The translations under genes were made by a program, and so were the position numbers. Shown piece by piece: positions 42,001 through 54,000 of a DNA stretch of 64,000 bases. The notes under the pieces were generated by a model. It did no database searches. It saw nothing but the letters and a program-made list of their open reading frames with translations, and was not told where the DNA came from. The first letter of the stretch is position 1. Every line of letters starts with the position of its first letter. Source of the stretch: Chelydra serpentina (lineage: Eukaryota; Chordata; Testudines; Chelydridae); assembly GCA_037349315.1 (NCBI GenBank), contig JBAIAC010000026.1:5704001-5768000 (forward strand), written 5' to 3'.

Positions 42001-45000
42001 CTCCTGTCTGTGACGGAATAGGGAGCGAGGTGGATTTGACCTGGGAGGCTTGCGGGGGAGGTTCCCTGGGACCTGCTGCATTGGGAATGCGAGACTTTAC
42101 CTGAGGCTGTAACATGAGCCAGGAGGGGGGTTGGGAGGTGACACCTTTGGCTGGGAGAATGGACAAAGCCTAGAGGAGGGGCCCCGGGGGAGGGGAAGAG
42201 AGCCTGCTGGAGGGTTTGTCTGGTTGGTTTCAGTTTGGAGCTGGGTGGTGAAATGCAGGGAGCCCCAGGCTGGGGTCTAAGCTCCCTGACCCCCAGAAGG
42301 GCCCGACTGAGGGGTCCTGTTTGTACTGACTAGCTCTGTTTGGACTGTGTTCCTGGCATCCCTAATAAAACTTCTGTTCTACTGGCTGGCTGAGCGTCAC
42401 AGTGAATCCCAGGAAGAGGGGTGCAGGGCCTGACTCCCCCACACTCCGTGACACTGTCTCTGTTTAACTTCCTCCATTTTTAAAATCAATTTGATAAATG
42501 ATTTCATTTTAGAGTTTGGGAGGAAAGGGATTGAGGGTGGAGGGAGTGATGCAAGGAGCCCCTATTGAGTGCTCTGAGTTTGGCCTACACAACCACCTAG
42601 TAAGGCCTTCTGTTAAAAGCAATGAGAAGCAATTGGGCATAAGCCCTGAGAAAGGAGAGAGCATCACACTACATAGCAACTTGCCACCAGATCAGGAACA
42701 AAGAGCAGTGGCCTAGTGGCACAGGTGACTGAATTCTAAGCCCCAAACACATAGTCCTTCCCTGGGCAGAGGCTCCAAGGGGACCCAAGGTTCCTGCCTT
42801 TTTCGCTCTGGAAATAAAGTGTTCTGTATTGTACTGAGTTGGGTGGAAGATGAAACAGTGGGAGAGTGCACATGCAGCATGCACTGCCGCTGGGGTACGT
42901 TTGTGAGGTGACAGTGGGGTGTATGTGTTGGGTTACTGTGGGCAGGGTGTGTTCTTTGTGAAAGAAATGAGAAGATATGCATATGTGGGTGTTCGCATGC
43001 ATGAAGTGAGGGGACAGGAGAGCGTATCCAGGTGCATGAAGTGAGGGGACGGAAGAGCGTGTCCAGGCGCATGAAGTGAGGGGACGGGAGAGCGTATCCA
43101 GGCGCACGAAGTGAGGGGACGGGAGAGCGTGTCCAGGCGCACGAAGTGAGGGGACGGGAGAGCGTGTCCAGGCGCACGAAGTGAGGGGACGGGAGAGCGT
43201 GTCCAGGCGCACGAAGTGAGGGGACGGGAGAGCGTGTCCAGGCGCACGAAGTGAGGGGACGGGAGAGCGTGTCCAGGCGCACGAAGTGAGGGGACGGGAG
43301 AGCGTGTCCAGGCGCACGAAGTGAGGGGACGGGAGAGCGTGTCCAGGCGCACGAAGTGAGGGGACGGGAGAGCGTATCCAGGTGCACGAAGTGAGGGGAG
43401 GGGACCATGTGTCTCTGTGGGCTGGTCTACACTAGACAGTTAGATCGACCTAGCTATGTTGCTCCAGGGCTGAGAACGCTCTGTTTCTGTAGTAAGTGTC
43501 TACATTACAGCTACAGTGGCACAGACATACCCTGTGTGTGAGCACAAGATGAGAAGCTAGGAGGAGGCATGTGTCTGATGAAGTGACAGTAGGTGCACTG
43601 TACGTGTGTGTCTGTGAGAGACATGATGACACCGTACAAGCACAGCAGCTCACCGGCAATAGCAAGTCTCCCACTTACCTGGGTGTGGACGATGGACTGA
43701 AGAGTTGGGAGCTCAGGAGAAGAGTTGAGCTCGGGGTCTGCTCCATCGTTGTGGACACAGAACTTTGAAAGGCTAAAACACATGAAGAATACACAAGATA
43801 TTGCAGCTTTCTTAAGGAACAGTTAACTCTTTGATGCCCAAGTGCCTCGAAACAGCTTGGCTGCGCTCCTTCCGTGAAGGGTGTTCCAAGAGAGTGCTGT
43901 GGAGCAATTGCTCCTCCACTCCCCTGCCCACGGGCACTGCTGTGTGAAACTCCCCAGAGTTCCATCTTGTTTCCCCTCGTGTTCAACATGCACATGGGAT
44001 TGATAACTAGGAGGGTACAAAAAAGGGCAACAACAATGATGAGGGGTATGGAACAGCTGCCATATGAGGTGGGATTAATAAGATTGGGACTTTTCCGCTT
44101 GGAAAAGAGACGACTAAGGGGGGATCTGATAGAGGTCTATAAAATCATGACTGGTGTAGAGAAAGTAGATAAGGAAGTGTTATTTACTCCTTCTCATGAC
44201 ACAAGAACTAGGGGTCACCCAATGAAATTAATAGGCAGCAGGTTTAAAACAAATAAAAGGAAGTATTTCTTCACACAATGCACAGTCAACCTGTGGAACT
44301 CTTTGCCAGAGGATGTTGTGAAGGCCAAAAAGGGTTAAAAAAGGATAGGTACATCAATGGCTATTAGCCAGGATGAGCAGAGATGGTGTCCCTAGCCTCT
44401 GTTTGCCAGAAGCTGGGAATGGGAAACTTGGGATGGATCACTTGATGATTACCTGTTCTGTTAATTCCCTCTGAAGCACCTGGCATTGGCCACTGTTGGA
44501 AGACAGGATACTGGGCTAGATGGACCTTTGGTCTGATCCAGTATGGATGTTCTTATGCATCCTCCCCCGAGGCCCTGCCTGCCCACTGCTCACTCCTCTC
44601 TGCCCCCTCCCCCAAGGTTCCTCCCCCCTCCTCCAAGGCCCTCCCACCTACCACTCGCTCCTCTCTGCCTCTTCTCCCAATGCTCCCCCACCCATTGCTC
44701 GCTCCTCTCCGTCCTCTTCCCCGAGGCCCCGCCCGCTGCTCGCTCCTCTCCGCCCCCTTCCCAGAACAGGGAGGCCACCAGGGGGCCATGGCCCCATCAC
44801 TTTCTCCTGCCTTAGGCAAGTGATGGGAGGGCACCACAGTAGAATATCTGGACAAGTAATGCTCTTGTGTAAGACCAAGGTCCTCGCAGCATGTCAACGT
44901 TGTGTTTAAAAGTAAGGTGAACAGAAGGATCTGGCTGGTGAAGTCTGTCTGCTACCTTCCAACTCCAAGGAAGTCATGCAGATCTCCTCAGCAAATGGTG

Positions 45001-48000
45001 GAGCAGCTCCCTTTCAAGTTAAAGATGATCTCAATACTGGCTATGTATGTTCCTACATTGGCGGTACCGATGTCTGCATCGATGGCGATCGTGACGGAAC
45101 TGTTGAAGTAGCTGACTAGGGAGAAATGGTGATTGTACCGCCATTGGTACCAACAGTACCATTATTAATGTCCTGCCACAGGTCCGTACTGGATGATGTA
45201 ATATAGGTAAATGCAGTACCAATAGACGTAACAAGTCTTTCGCAGCCAAAAAAGCTTTTGGCATCCAGGGGACCAAAATAGGCGGCATAGCTTCAGTAGG
45301 TAGGGCAGGCAATACTGGTCCCAGTGGTATGGGTATAAAAGTAGCCGAACGGACTTGCGTACAGAGAGTACGTGAAGATGGTACCAAAGTTGGAATGACC
45401 TTGAATGCTGAAGGCACATGTCTTGATGGCCCTGTGCCAGAGGTGATGGTGTTGCCTCTGCCAGTTGGTACCAGAGAGGACTGTTACCTTGTTCTGACTT
45501 CAGCACAGTACTGGAGGACTTGTGTCTTTTACTTGACTCATCACTCCTGGGAGTTGTGGATGAAGACTTTTTCAATCTGGCCTCAGCCTCCAACAGAATA
45601 CTGGACTTCTTTGGCTTTGATGAAGCCACAGAGGAGAAGAAGAACTCTTTTCCCCAGGTTTCACCTTCGGCACCAAGGCAGCTAGAAGAGCACTTTGGTA
45701 GATGAGCTTTCAGCCTCTCATGAGCAGGGCCATTAGGGTCTGCAGAGGGATGTGTTGTCTTCTTGAAGATCTCCAGATTTTTTAGTTCTTAAAGGGAACG
45801 GGGTGCAAATAGGGCACCTGTTTCTCACATGCCCTCTTCCAAACAAAGAGACAGATGTTTATCACCTGCTGCAAGTTGAACACTGCTTAAATCTCGGAGA
45901 TCTCTGTGATTGCATTGTGATTGTAAACTCAGGGGTTGTACTGCATGACTGAAGAATTGCTAACATAGTTCCTATTTTTAAGAAAGGAAAAAAAAGTGAT
46001 CTGGGTAACTACAGGCCTGTTAGTTTGACATCTGTAGTATGCAAGGTCTTGGAAAAAATTTTGAAGGAGAAAGTAATAAAGAACATTGAGGTCAATGGCA
46101 ATTGGGACAAAATACAACATGGTTTTACAATGGGTACATCGTGCCAAACCAACCTGATCTCCTTCTTTGAGAAGGTAATGGATTTTTTAGACAAAGGAAA
46201 CGCAGCGGATCTAATTTACCTCGATTTCAGTAAGGCATTTGATATGGTTCCACATGGGGAATTATTAGTTAAATTGGAAAAGATGGGGATCAATATGAAA
46301 ATTGAAAGGTGGATAAGGAACTGGTTAAAGGGGAGATTACAACGGGTCATACTGAAAGGTGAACTGTCAGGCTGGAGGGAGGTTACCAGTGGAGTTCCTC
46401 AAGGATCGGTTTTGGGACCAATCTTATTTAATCTTTTCATTACTGACCTTGGCACAAAAAGTGGGAGTGTGCTAATAAAGTTTGCGGATGACACAAAGCT
46501 GGGAGGCATTGCCAATACAGAGAAGGACCGGGATATCATACAGGAAGATCTGGATAACCTTGTAAACTGAAGTAATAGTAATAGGACGAAATTTAATAGT
46601 GAAAAGTGTAAGGTCATGCATTTAGGGATCAATAACAAGAATTTTGGTTATAAACTGGGGATGCATCAGTTGGAAGTAACAGAGGAGGAGAAGGACCTCT
46701 GAGTATTGGTTGATTACAGGATGCCTATGAGCCATCAATGTGATATAGCCATGAAAAAAGCTAATGCGGTCTTGGGATGCATCAGGCGAGGTATTTCCAG
46801 TCGAAATAAGGAGGTGTTAGTACCATTATACAAGGCCCTGGTGAGACCTCATCCGGAATACTGTGTGCAGTTCTGGTCTCCCATGTTTAAGGATTAATTC
46901 AAACTGGAACAGGTACAGAGAAGGGTTACTTGGATGATCCGAGGAATGGAAAACCTGTCGTATGAAAGGAGACTCAAAGAGCTTGGCTTGTTTAGCCTAA
47001 CCAAAAGAAGGCTGAGGGGAGATATGATTGTTCTTATAAATATATCAGAGGGATAAATATCAGGGAGGGAGAGGAATTATTTAAGCTCAGTACCAATGTG
47101 GACACAAGAACAAATGGATATAAACTGGCCATCAGGAAGTTTAGACTTGAAATTAGACAAAGGTTTCTAACCATCAGAGGAGTGAAGTTCTGGAACAGCC
47201 TTCCAAGGGAAGCAGTGGGGGCAAAAGACCTATCTGGCTTCAAGACTAAGCTTGATAAGTTTATGGAGGGGATGGTATGATGGGATAGCCTAATTTTGGC
47301 AATTAATTGATCTTTGACTATTAGCGGTAAATATGCCCAATGGCCTGTGATGGGATGTTAGATGGGGTCAGATCTGAGTTACTACAGAGAATTCTTTCCT
47401 GGGTGTCTGGCTGGTGAGTCTTGCCCACATGCTCAGGGTTTAGCTAATCACCATATTTGGGGTCGGGAAGGAATTTTCCTCCAGAGCAGATTGGCAGAGG
47501 CCCTGGGGGTTTTTCACCTTCCTCTGCAGCATGGGGCCCGGGTCACTTGCTGGAGGATTCTCTGCAACTTGAAGTCTTTAAACCATGATTTGAGGACTTC
47601 AATAGCTCAGACATAGGTTAGGGGTTTATTACAGGAGTGGGTGGGTGAGATTCTGTGACCTGCATTGTGAAGGAGGTCAGACTAGATGATCATAATGGTT
47701 TCTTCTTACCTTAAAGTCTATGACTCTAAAGAGTCTCACACTACACAGTCATGAGGGCCTGGGAGTTTTGTGTCCAGCATGAGGGAGGAAGAAAACAAGG
47801 GGCCGGATTTCGAACACATCCCAACCAGGGCCCCAATGGTGTATTCTGAACTTTATAGTAGCATGTGCTATGGAATGTGACAGGGCAGTACGCGAAGGTT
47901 CGCCATGCAGTCAAACTTAGCAATTTTCCCCTTATCAGCGTGGTGAGAGCAGGGGATCTCAAAGTGCAGTAGGAGTGGGGAGACGAACCACCTCTAAGGG

Positions 48001-51000
48001 TACGTCTATACTACCTGCCTGATTCGGTGGGTAGCAATCGATCTTCTGGGATCGATTTATCGCGTCTTGTCTAGACGTGATAAATCGATCCCGGAAGTGC
48101 TCGCCGTCGACACCGCTACTCCTGCTCCGCGTGAGGAGTAAGCGGAGTCGACGGGGGAGCCTGCCTGCCGCGTCTGGACCCGCGGTAAGTGCTGTTTAGT
48201 TCAAACTAAGATACTTCGACTTCAGCTACGTTATTCACGTAGCTGAAGTTGCGTATCTTAGTTCGACCCGGGGGGTTAGTGTGGACCAGCCCTAAGGGAG
48301 TTCTTTATGTTGTAAGTCACAGGGTTCCCAATCAGAGAGAAGGAGAGTCCCGGAAGTGCAGGGCAAGTGGGAACTCTCGCTTGTATCCCTATTGCAGCCC
48401 TAAGGGAGCAGATGCCAGGGGAATATGGCCCTGATACATATCCCTCCAGCAAAGGAACAGTTGTTTGATGCTGTTGCTTGTGTTTCGGAGGAGGGTTATA
48501 CCTGGGACAGCGTGTATCCAGTTGTCCAATTCTGGCTTTTCCTACCGTCCTAACTGCATAAAAGTCAGTAGCATACATTCCTCTCTGTCCTTTTTCTCCT
48601 CTCCTCTCTATCCCTTCCCTGGATGGCCTGGCCTGATGCTGTAGTCCTGGGTGAAGAGAGAGGTTGGAGGGGGAGCATAATGAAGCAGGTTTCCTAGACA
48701 TACACACCTCCTTCCACTTATATTAACAACATGCTCTCACTGCTTCTTCACCCACACAAACCCCTTCCCTAGGTAAACACATTCAGGCTTGAATTAAAGT
48801 CTGTTTTACTAAACACTTACTGATCTGAGATACCTGCACGAGCTGTGGGGAAACTTGTTAGGCACAGAGAACCAAAAGCACCTGTTATGGAAATCAGGGT
48901 TCAGCCCCACCATATGGAATAAGAGTACCTAGCACTCTTCTGCCTTCCAAGCACTACACAAACACTAACTCATTAATCGTCATGGCACCCCAGTGAGCTA
49001 GGTGACTATTATCCCCAATTTACAGGTAGGGAGACTGATGTAGAAAGGTTAAGTCACCTGTCCAAGGCCACAGAGTGAATCAGCATCAGAGCCAAGATTA
49101 GGGTGATGTCCCGATTTTATAGGGAGTCCCAACATTTGGGGTTTTGTCTTATTTAGGTTCCTATTATCCCCCACCCCCGTCCCGATTTTTCACACTTGCT
49201 GTCTGGTCACCCTAGCCAAGATTAGAACGCAGGAGTTCCTGGCTCCCAGGCCCAAGCTCAGACTACTAGGTCATGCCTGTCTCCTCGGGAGGCAGATGTT
49301 GGATGGCATTGCCATCATTCAGAGAGAACAGCTGGAAGACATGGAGGGAGGTGCAACCTCAATACAGTGCATGATGGAAGGATAAAATCACATACAGTTT
49401 CAATAGAAGGTACTCGGATAAGACATCGTCTCTGCCAGTTGACCCCTAGGGCAGGAGTAAAGAGTATTCTTCTCATGCGTTTATATTAACCAGCCAGGCA
49501 GTAATAAAGTTCACTGCTTCTTATCTAGGGTAGTTTTCTGTCAACATGCTGTACTGCAGGGTTCCATGAAATGGTGCCCAAGGACAGGTAACAATCTAAT
49601 GAGAGTGGAGTGGCAAACTCTCAGAACAGCAAAGCCCTTTTCGTGGGAAGGCAGTCTCAGCCCTGGTCTACACTACGAGTTTAGGTCGAATTTATTAGCG
49701 TTATTTCGATTGATCCGTGCACCCGTCCACACGATGAAGCCCTTAACATCGACTTCTAGGGCTCTTAAAATCGATCTCGCCACTCCACCCCCAATGAGAG
49801 AATTAGCGCTTAAAGCGATATTGCCGAATCGATGTAGGCTTAGTGAGGACGCAATTCGACAGTATTGGCCTCCTAAATCTATCCCACGGTGCAACAGCTG
49901 ACCGCTCTGGACAGCGGTCTGAGCTCGAATGCTCCTCCCAGGTAGACAGGAAAAGCCCCGCGAACTTTTGAATTTCATTTCCTGTTTGGCCAGCGTGGTG
50001 AGCTGCAGGTGAGTGCAGATCTCATCAGCAGAGGTGACCATGATGGAGTCCCAGAACCGAAGACGAGCTCCAGCATGGACCGAGCGTGAGGTACTCGATC
50101 TGATCGCTGTTTGGGGAGACGAAACCGTGCTAGCCGAGCTTGAGTCCAAAAGAAGAAACGCCAAGACATATGCCAAAGTCTCCAAGGGCATGCAGGACAG
50201 AGGCTACAACAGGGACGCGCAACAGTGCCGCGTGAAAATTAAGGAGCTCAGGCAAGCCTACCAAAAAACCAGAGATGCAAACAGCCGCTCTGGGTCACAG
50301 CCCCAGACATGCCGCTTCTATGATGAGCTGCATGCCATTCTAGGAGGTGCAGCCAGCACAGACCCTCCCATGTGGTTTGACTCCGTATGTGGATCATCAG
50401 AACCCACAGAGGAGCATGATGATGATAATGATGCTGAAAATAGCACACACACACAGCAAGGAAGCGGAGAAGCCCTTTTCCCCGACAGCCAGGAACTCTT
50501 CACCCTGGAGCCAGTACAGTTCGAACCCTCCCAAGGCGTGCTCAATGCAGGAGAAGGGACCTCTGGTGAGTGTACCTCTGTTAAATTAATACATGTTTTA
50601 TAAGCAAGCGTGTTTAATGATTAATTCGTGGCCAGTACAGCCACAGCTACTGGAAAAGTCTGTTAACATGTTAGGGGATGGAGCAGAAATCCTCCGGGGA
50701 CATCTCCAGAAAGATCTCCTGGATGTGCTCCCAAAGCCTGTGCAAGAGGTTTCTGGGGAGGGCAGCCATATCCTGTGCTCCGTGGTAACACACTCTGCCA
50801 CGCCAGGCAAGCAGCACGTAGTCTGGAATCAGTGCTTTGCAAAGCATGGTGGCGTATGGTCCCGGTTTTTGCTGGCATTCAAGCAGCATCCGTTCTTTAT
50901 CTGTCTGTGTTATCCTCAGAAGAGTGATATCATTCATGGTCACCTGGTTGAAATAGGGGAATTTTATTAAGGGGGCATTCAGAGGGGCTCCGTCCCTGCT

Positions 51001-54000
51001 GGGCTGTTTGCCTGTGGCTGAACGGAAATCTTCCCCGCTGTGACCCACGCGGTGGGGGGAGGGGGTACAGCGAACATCTTGGATGTGTGGGGGGGGGGGG
51101 GCCCAGAATCGGCGTTCCACTGTATCAACGAGCCCCATTACCACCATGATGTCCACCTTGCGGGGGGGCCTTTTTTGAGAGAGGTCTGTCTCCATGTCCT
51201 CATCACTGTCCTCAGGCTGATGCTGTCCCGTCCTCGCCTCCTGTTGCTCTAGCAGCTCCCGGTTCTCGTTCTCCATATACTCCTGGACAATGCGCGTGGT
51301 GTTCATAACGGCGATAACAGTTGCGGTGATCTGATCGTGCTCCATGCTTCCCCTGGTACGCTGTTTGCAGGACAGCAGAGTGGGAGCAGAAGCGGCGGGT
51401 GGATAACAATGGTGTCAGCAATATGGCGCCCGCATGAAAAAAGGCGCGAAAGGATTTTTCGCTCCCCCCTCAGGTGCTTTCACGGAGGGAGGGAGGGACG
51501 TTTGATGGCCTGATTACATGTACCCAGAACCACCAGCGACATTGTTTTCTGTCCCATCAGGCTTTGGGATCGCAACCCAGAATTCCAATGGGCGGCGGAG
51601 ACTGTGGGAACTGTGGGATAGCTACCCGCAATGCAATGCTTCGAAGGTCGATGCTAGTCTCGCTACTGTGGACACAGTCAATTGACCTCATGGTCTTAAT
51701 GCTCTTTAGTGGGGACACACACAATCGATTCCATTAATTCGGGTTTTAATATATCGACTTCTATAATTTTGACCTAGTTCTGTACTGCAGACGTACCCTT
51801 AGATACCCAGTTGCTCCCTGCTTCTATCTGAAAGCTCTCCAATCCCAGTCATGTTCTCAGACACGCCTGTAGAGCTCCCATGTACTCCAAAGGCAGGCGC
51901 ACACCCCTAGCGGAGGACAAAGCTTAGAGTTCTGTTTTTCAGCCATACTGCACAGAATTTTTCAAGATCACAAGCAGAATTTTCAACAGCAAAGATCCCA
52001 TAAGTAATTTTAATGTAAGACAGTCTCACTAGAGAGTTCTAGAAAAGATGTTTTCCTAGTAGGTTAAAGAACCTCAGTTTACACATTCTTAGGCACCGAG
52101 GTTAATGCCTGAAAGTGAAAACACACAAATATTTTAGCTCAGTTTCCTAAGCACTTTTACCCCCACTGGGGTCACAGGAGGTGACTTTGGTGTCAATTTC
52201 ATACATAGTGCACACCATGCCAGGAAACCTCTGCTAGCGTTAGTTGTACTCACTCTCTGCCTGATGTTACTGCTGACGAGTCTTCCACCTGTATCTCAGG
52301 GTTGGTGTAGCCAAGGTTTCCGGCATAAAAATCCACCTCCTGAAAAGAACAAGAATGAACATTAACAAAACTATATGGGCGCCTGAATGAAGGACACACA
52401 TCAGCAGGGTTAAGAAGCGGGTTTTTCCCCTTAATCACAAGTCGGAAGGAAGGCTTTTTGCTCAGCCAGCCAGCAAATGAGACATATTAGTGGAATCTAC
52501 TGTTTAATGAGATGAAAAAAATAAGGTTGAGACCCCATTGTATAAGATAGTGACTGGTCCGAACAACTGAGACTAGATCTACAGTCCAATCAGAATGGAG
52601 AAATGAACACCAACCTCAGTTTCTTTTAACCTTAAAAAAAGTCCCTCAGAAAAATTTTCACCAGATCCAAATAGCTGGATTAAAGAAAAAGCATTATTAG
52701 AACATTAAATGCAAAAACTCCTGTTAATTCAACATTGAGGTTGCAAAGGGAATTGTGCAAACCACAAGAGTGAAGGTTAACTCTACTTCTTTGGACAAAT
52801 GTTTTTGTAGACGTACATATATCCAAGATAACACACGATCAGGATTTTAGAGATTACATTATGATGTCAATACACAAGAGGGCTGAGTTAATAAATCTTT
52901 TAAATCCCAATAACTGGATTAAGGGGAAGGCCCCCCAACCTACGCACCACCCCAATAAAGAAATAAATAAACCTGACCACGCAATGGAGATGGCCAGAAT
53001 ACAAAAGCATCGAGATTGATAGGCAGCCATCAGAGAAGACAAGCTTGGTTCAGGAGAGCCAGGGCTGAGACACCTCAGTTCAGTACACTTTTTCCAACTG
53101 ATCTGAAACCTGAACAACTACCAATCCAGTCTTCTCCAAAACTGATTTAGCTTGTAGGTTTCAGGGAGACTTTAAAGACAAGCTTAATTAAAATCACTAA
53201 GGTCGATTTAAAGTTATGATGGCAAGATTGTTAAAAGTGATAGTGACTTCGTGTGCCCATGTGACATACCAAGGTGCAATTCAGACCAGTCAGGGGCTGT
53301 GTCACCCCCAGGACCGGCTCTAGGCACCAGCAAAGCACGTGCTTGGGGCGGCACATTTCCAGGGGCGGCAGCTGGCATTCCGGCCATTCTTTTTTTTCCG
53401 GAAAAATCCACCAATATACAGGAAAAAAATACATGAAGGGGGGGGGGGGGGGGAAAGGGGGGCGGCCAAAAAAAGGGGGGGCGGCCAAAACATTTTTTCC
53501 TTGGGGCAGCAAAAAACCTAGAGCTAGCCCTGGTCACCCCTGCCCTGCAACCTTGGGTGCCTTACAATGTCTTGCTGCAGTAGGTCCAACCAGGACCGCT
53601 CACAAACAACCTTCCAACATACAAGTTACACCCTGAGCGTCTGTGTGAAATTGCAACCTGCCAGCCACGCTACACTCTGGTTCTCACCAGCCTTGGTTAC
53701 TTCTCTAGGGCAACCCCGACACGCTGCCAGACCTGGATTTTCCCCAAAAAATGAATGTCTTGCACTGCCCAGCCCTCTCCTGGACAGTCCAAATATATTA
53801 AGTCTATTATTTCTTTACAGGAATAATATATACCAGCTTATTACCTTAAATAGAGATACCCAGACACTAATTTAAATACACTGAATTAGGTAAAACAATG
53901 AAGCAAGTTTATTAACTATAAAGAGAGAGGTTTTAAGTGAGTAGAAGCAATGAGACATAAGAGTCAGAAATGGTTACAAGAAAAATAAAAGATAAAACGC

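Larger units (their letters stand above)
49660..51798. mobile_element. Internally deleted Harbinger element
   Basis: The left end GCCCTGGTCTACACTACGAG with TTTAGGTCGAATTTAT and reversed right end GGGTACGTCTGCAG with CTAGGTCAAAATTAT are imperfect inverted termini, flanked by TCA and TTA. It carries a Myb-like exon on the plus strand, a minus-strand frame combining the transposase N-terminus with another domain, and lacks the transposase catalytic region and the second Myb exon seen in the 56.4-61.4-kb copy. It lies in a ZDHHC1 intron. Confidence 0.85.

Noticed and set aside
42713..43408. Minus-strand frames of up to 231 codons with repeated [10 protein letters not shown]
   Set aside because: They come from the 35-bp minisatellite cycling through frames; there are no flanking coding signals.
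48824..48845. 22-nt micro-exon between CCCCACAG and GTAAGTG on the minus strand
   Set aside because: Including it would put the 43.7-kb exon in a frame with an early stop; skipping it gives a perfect phase match.
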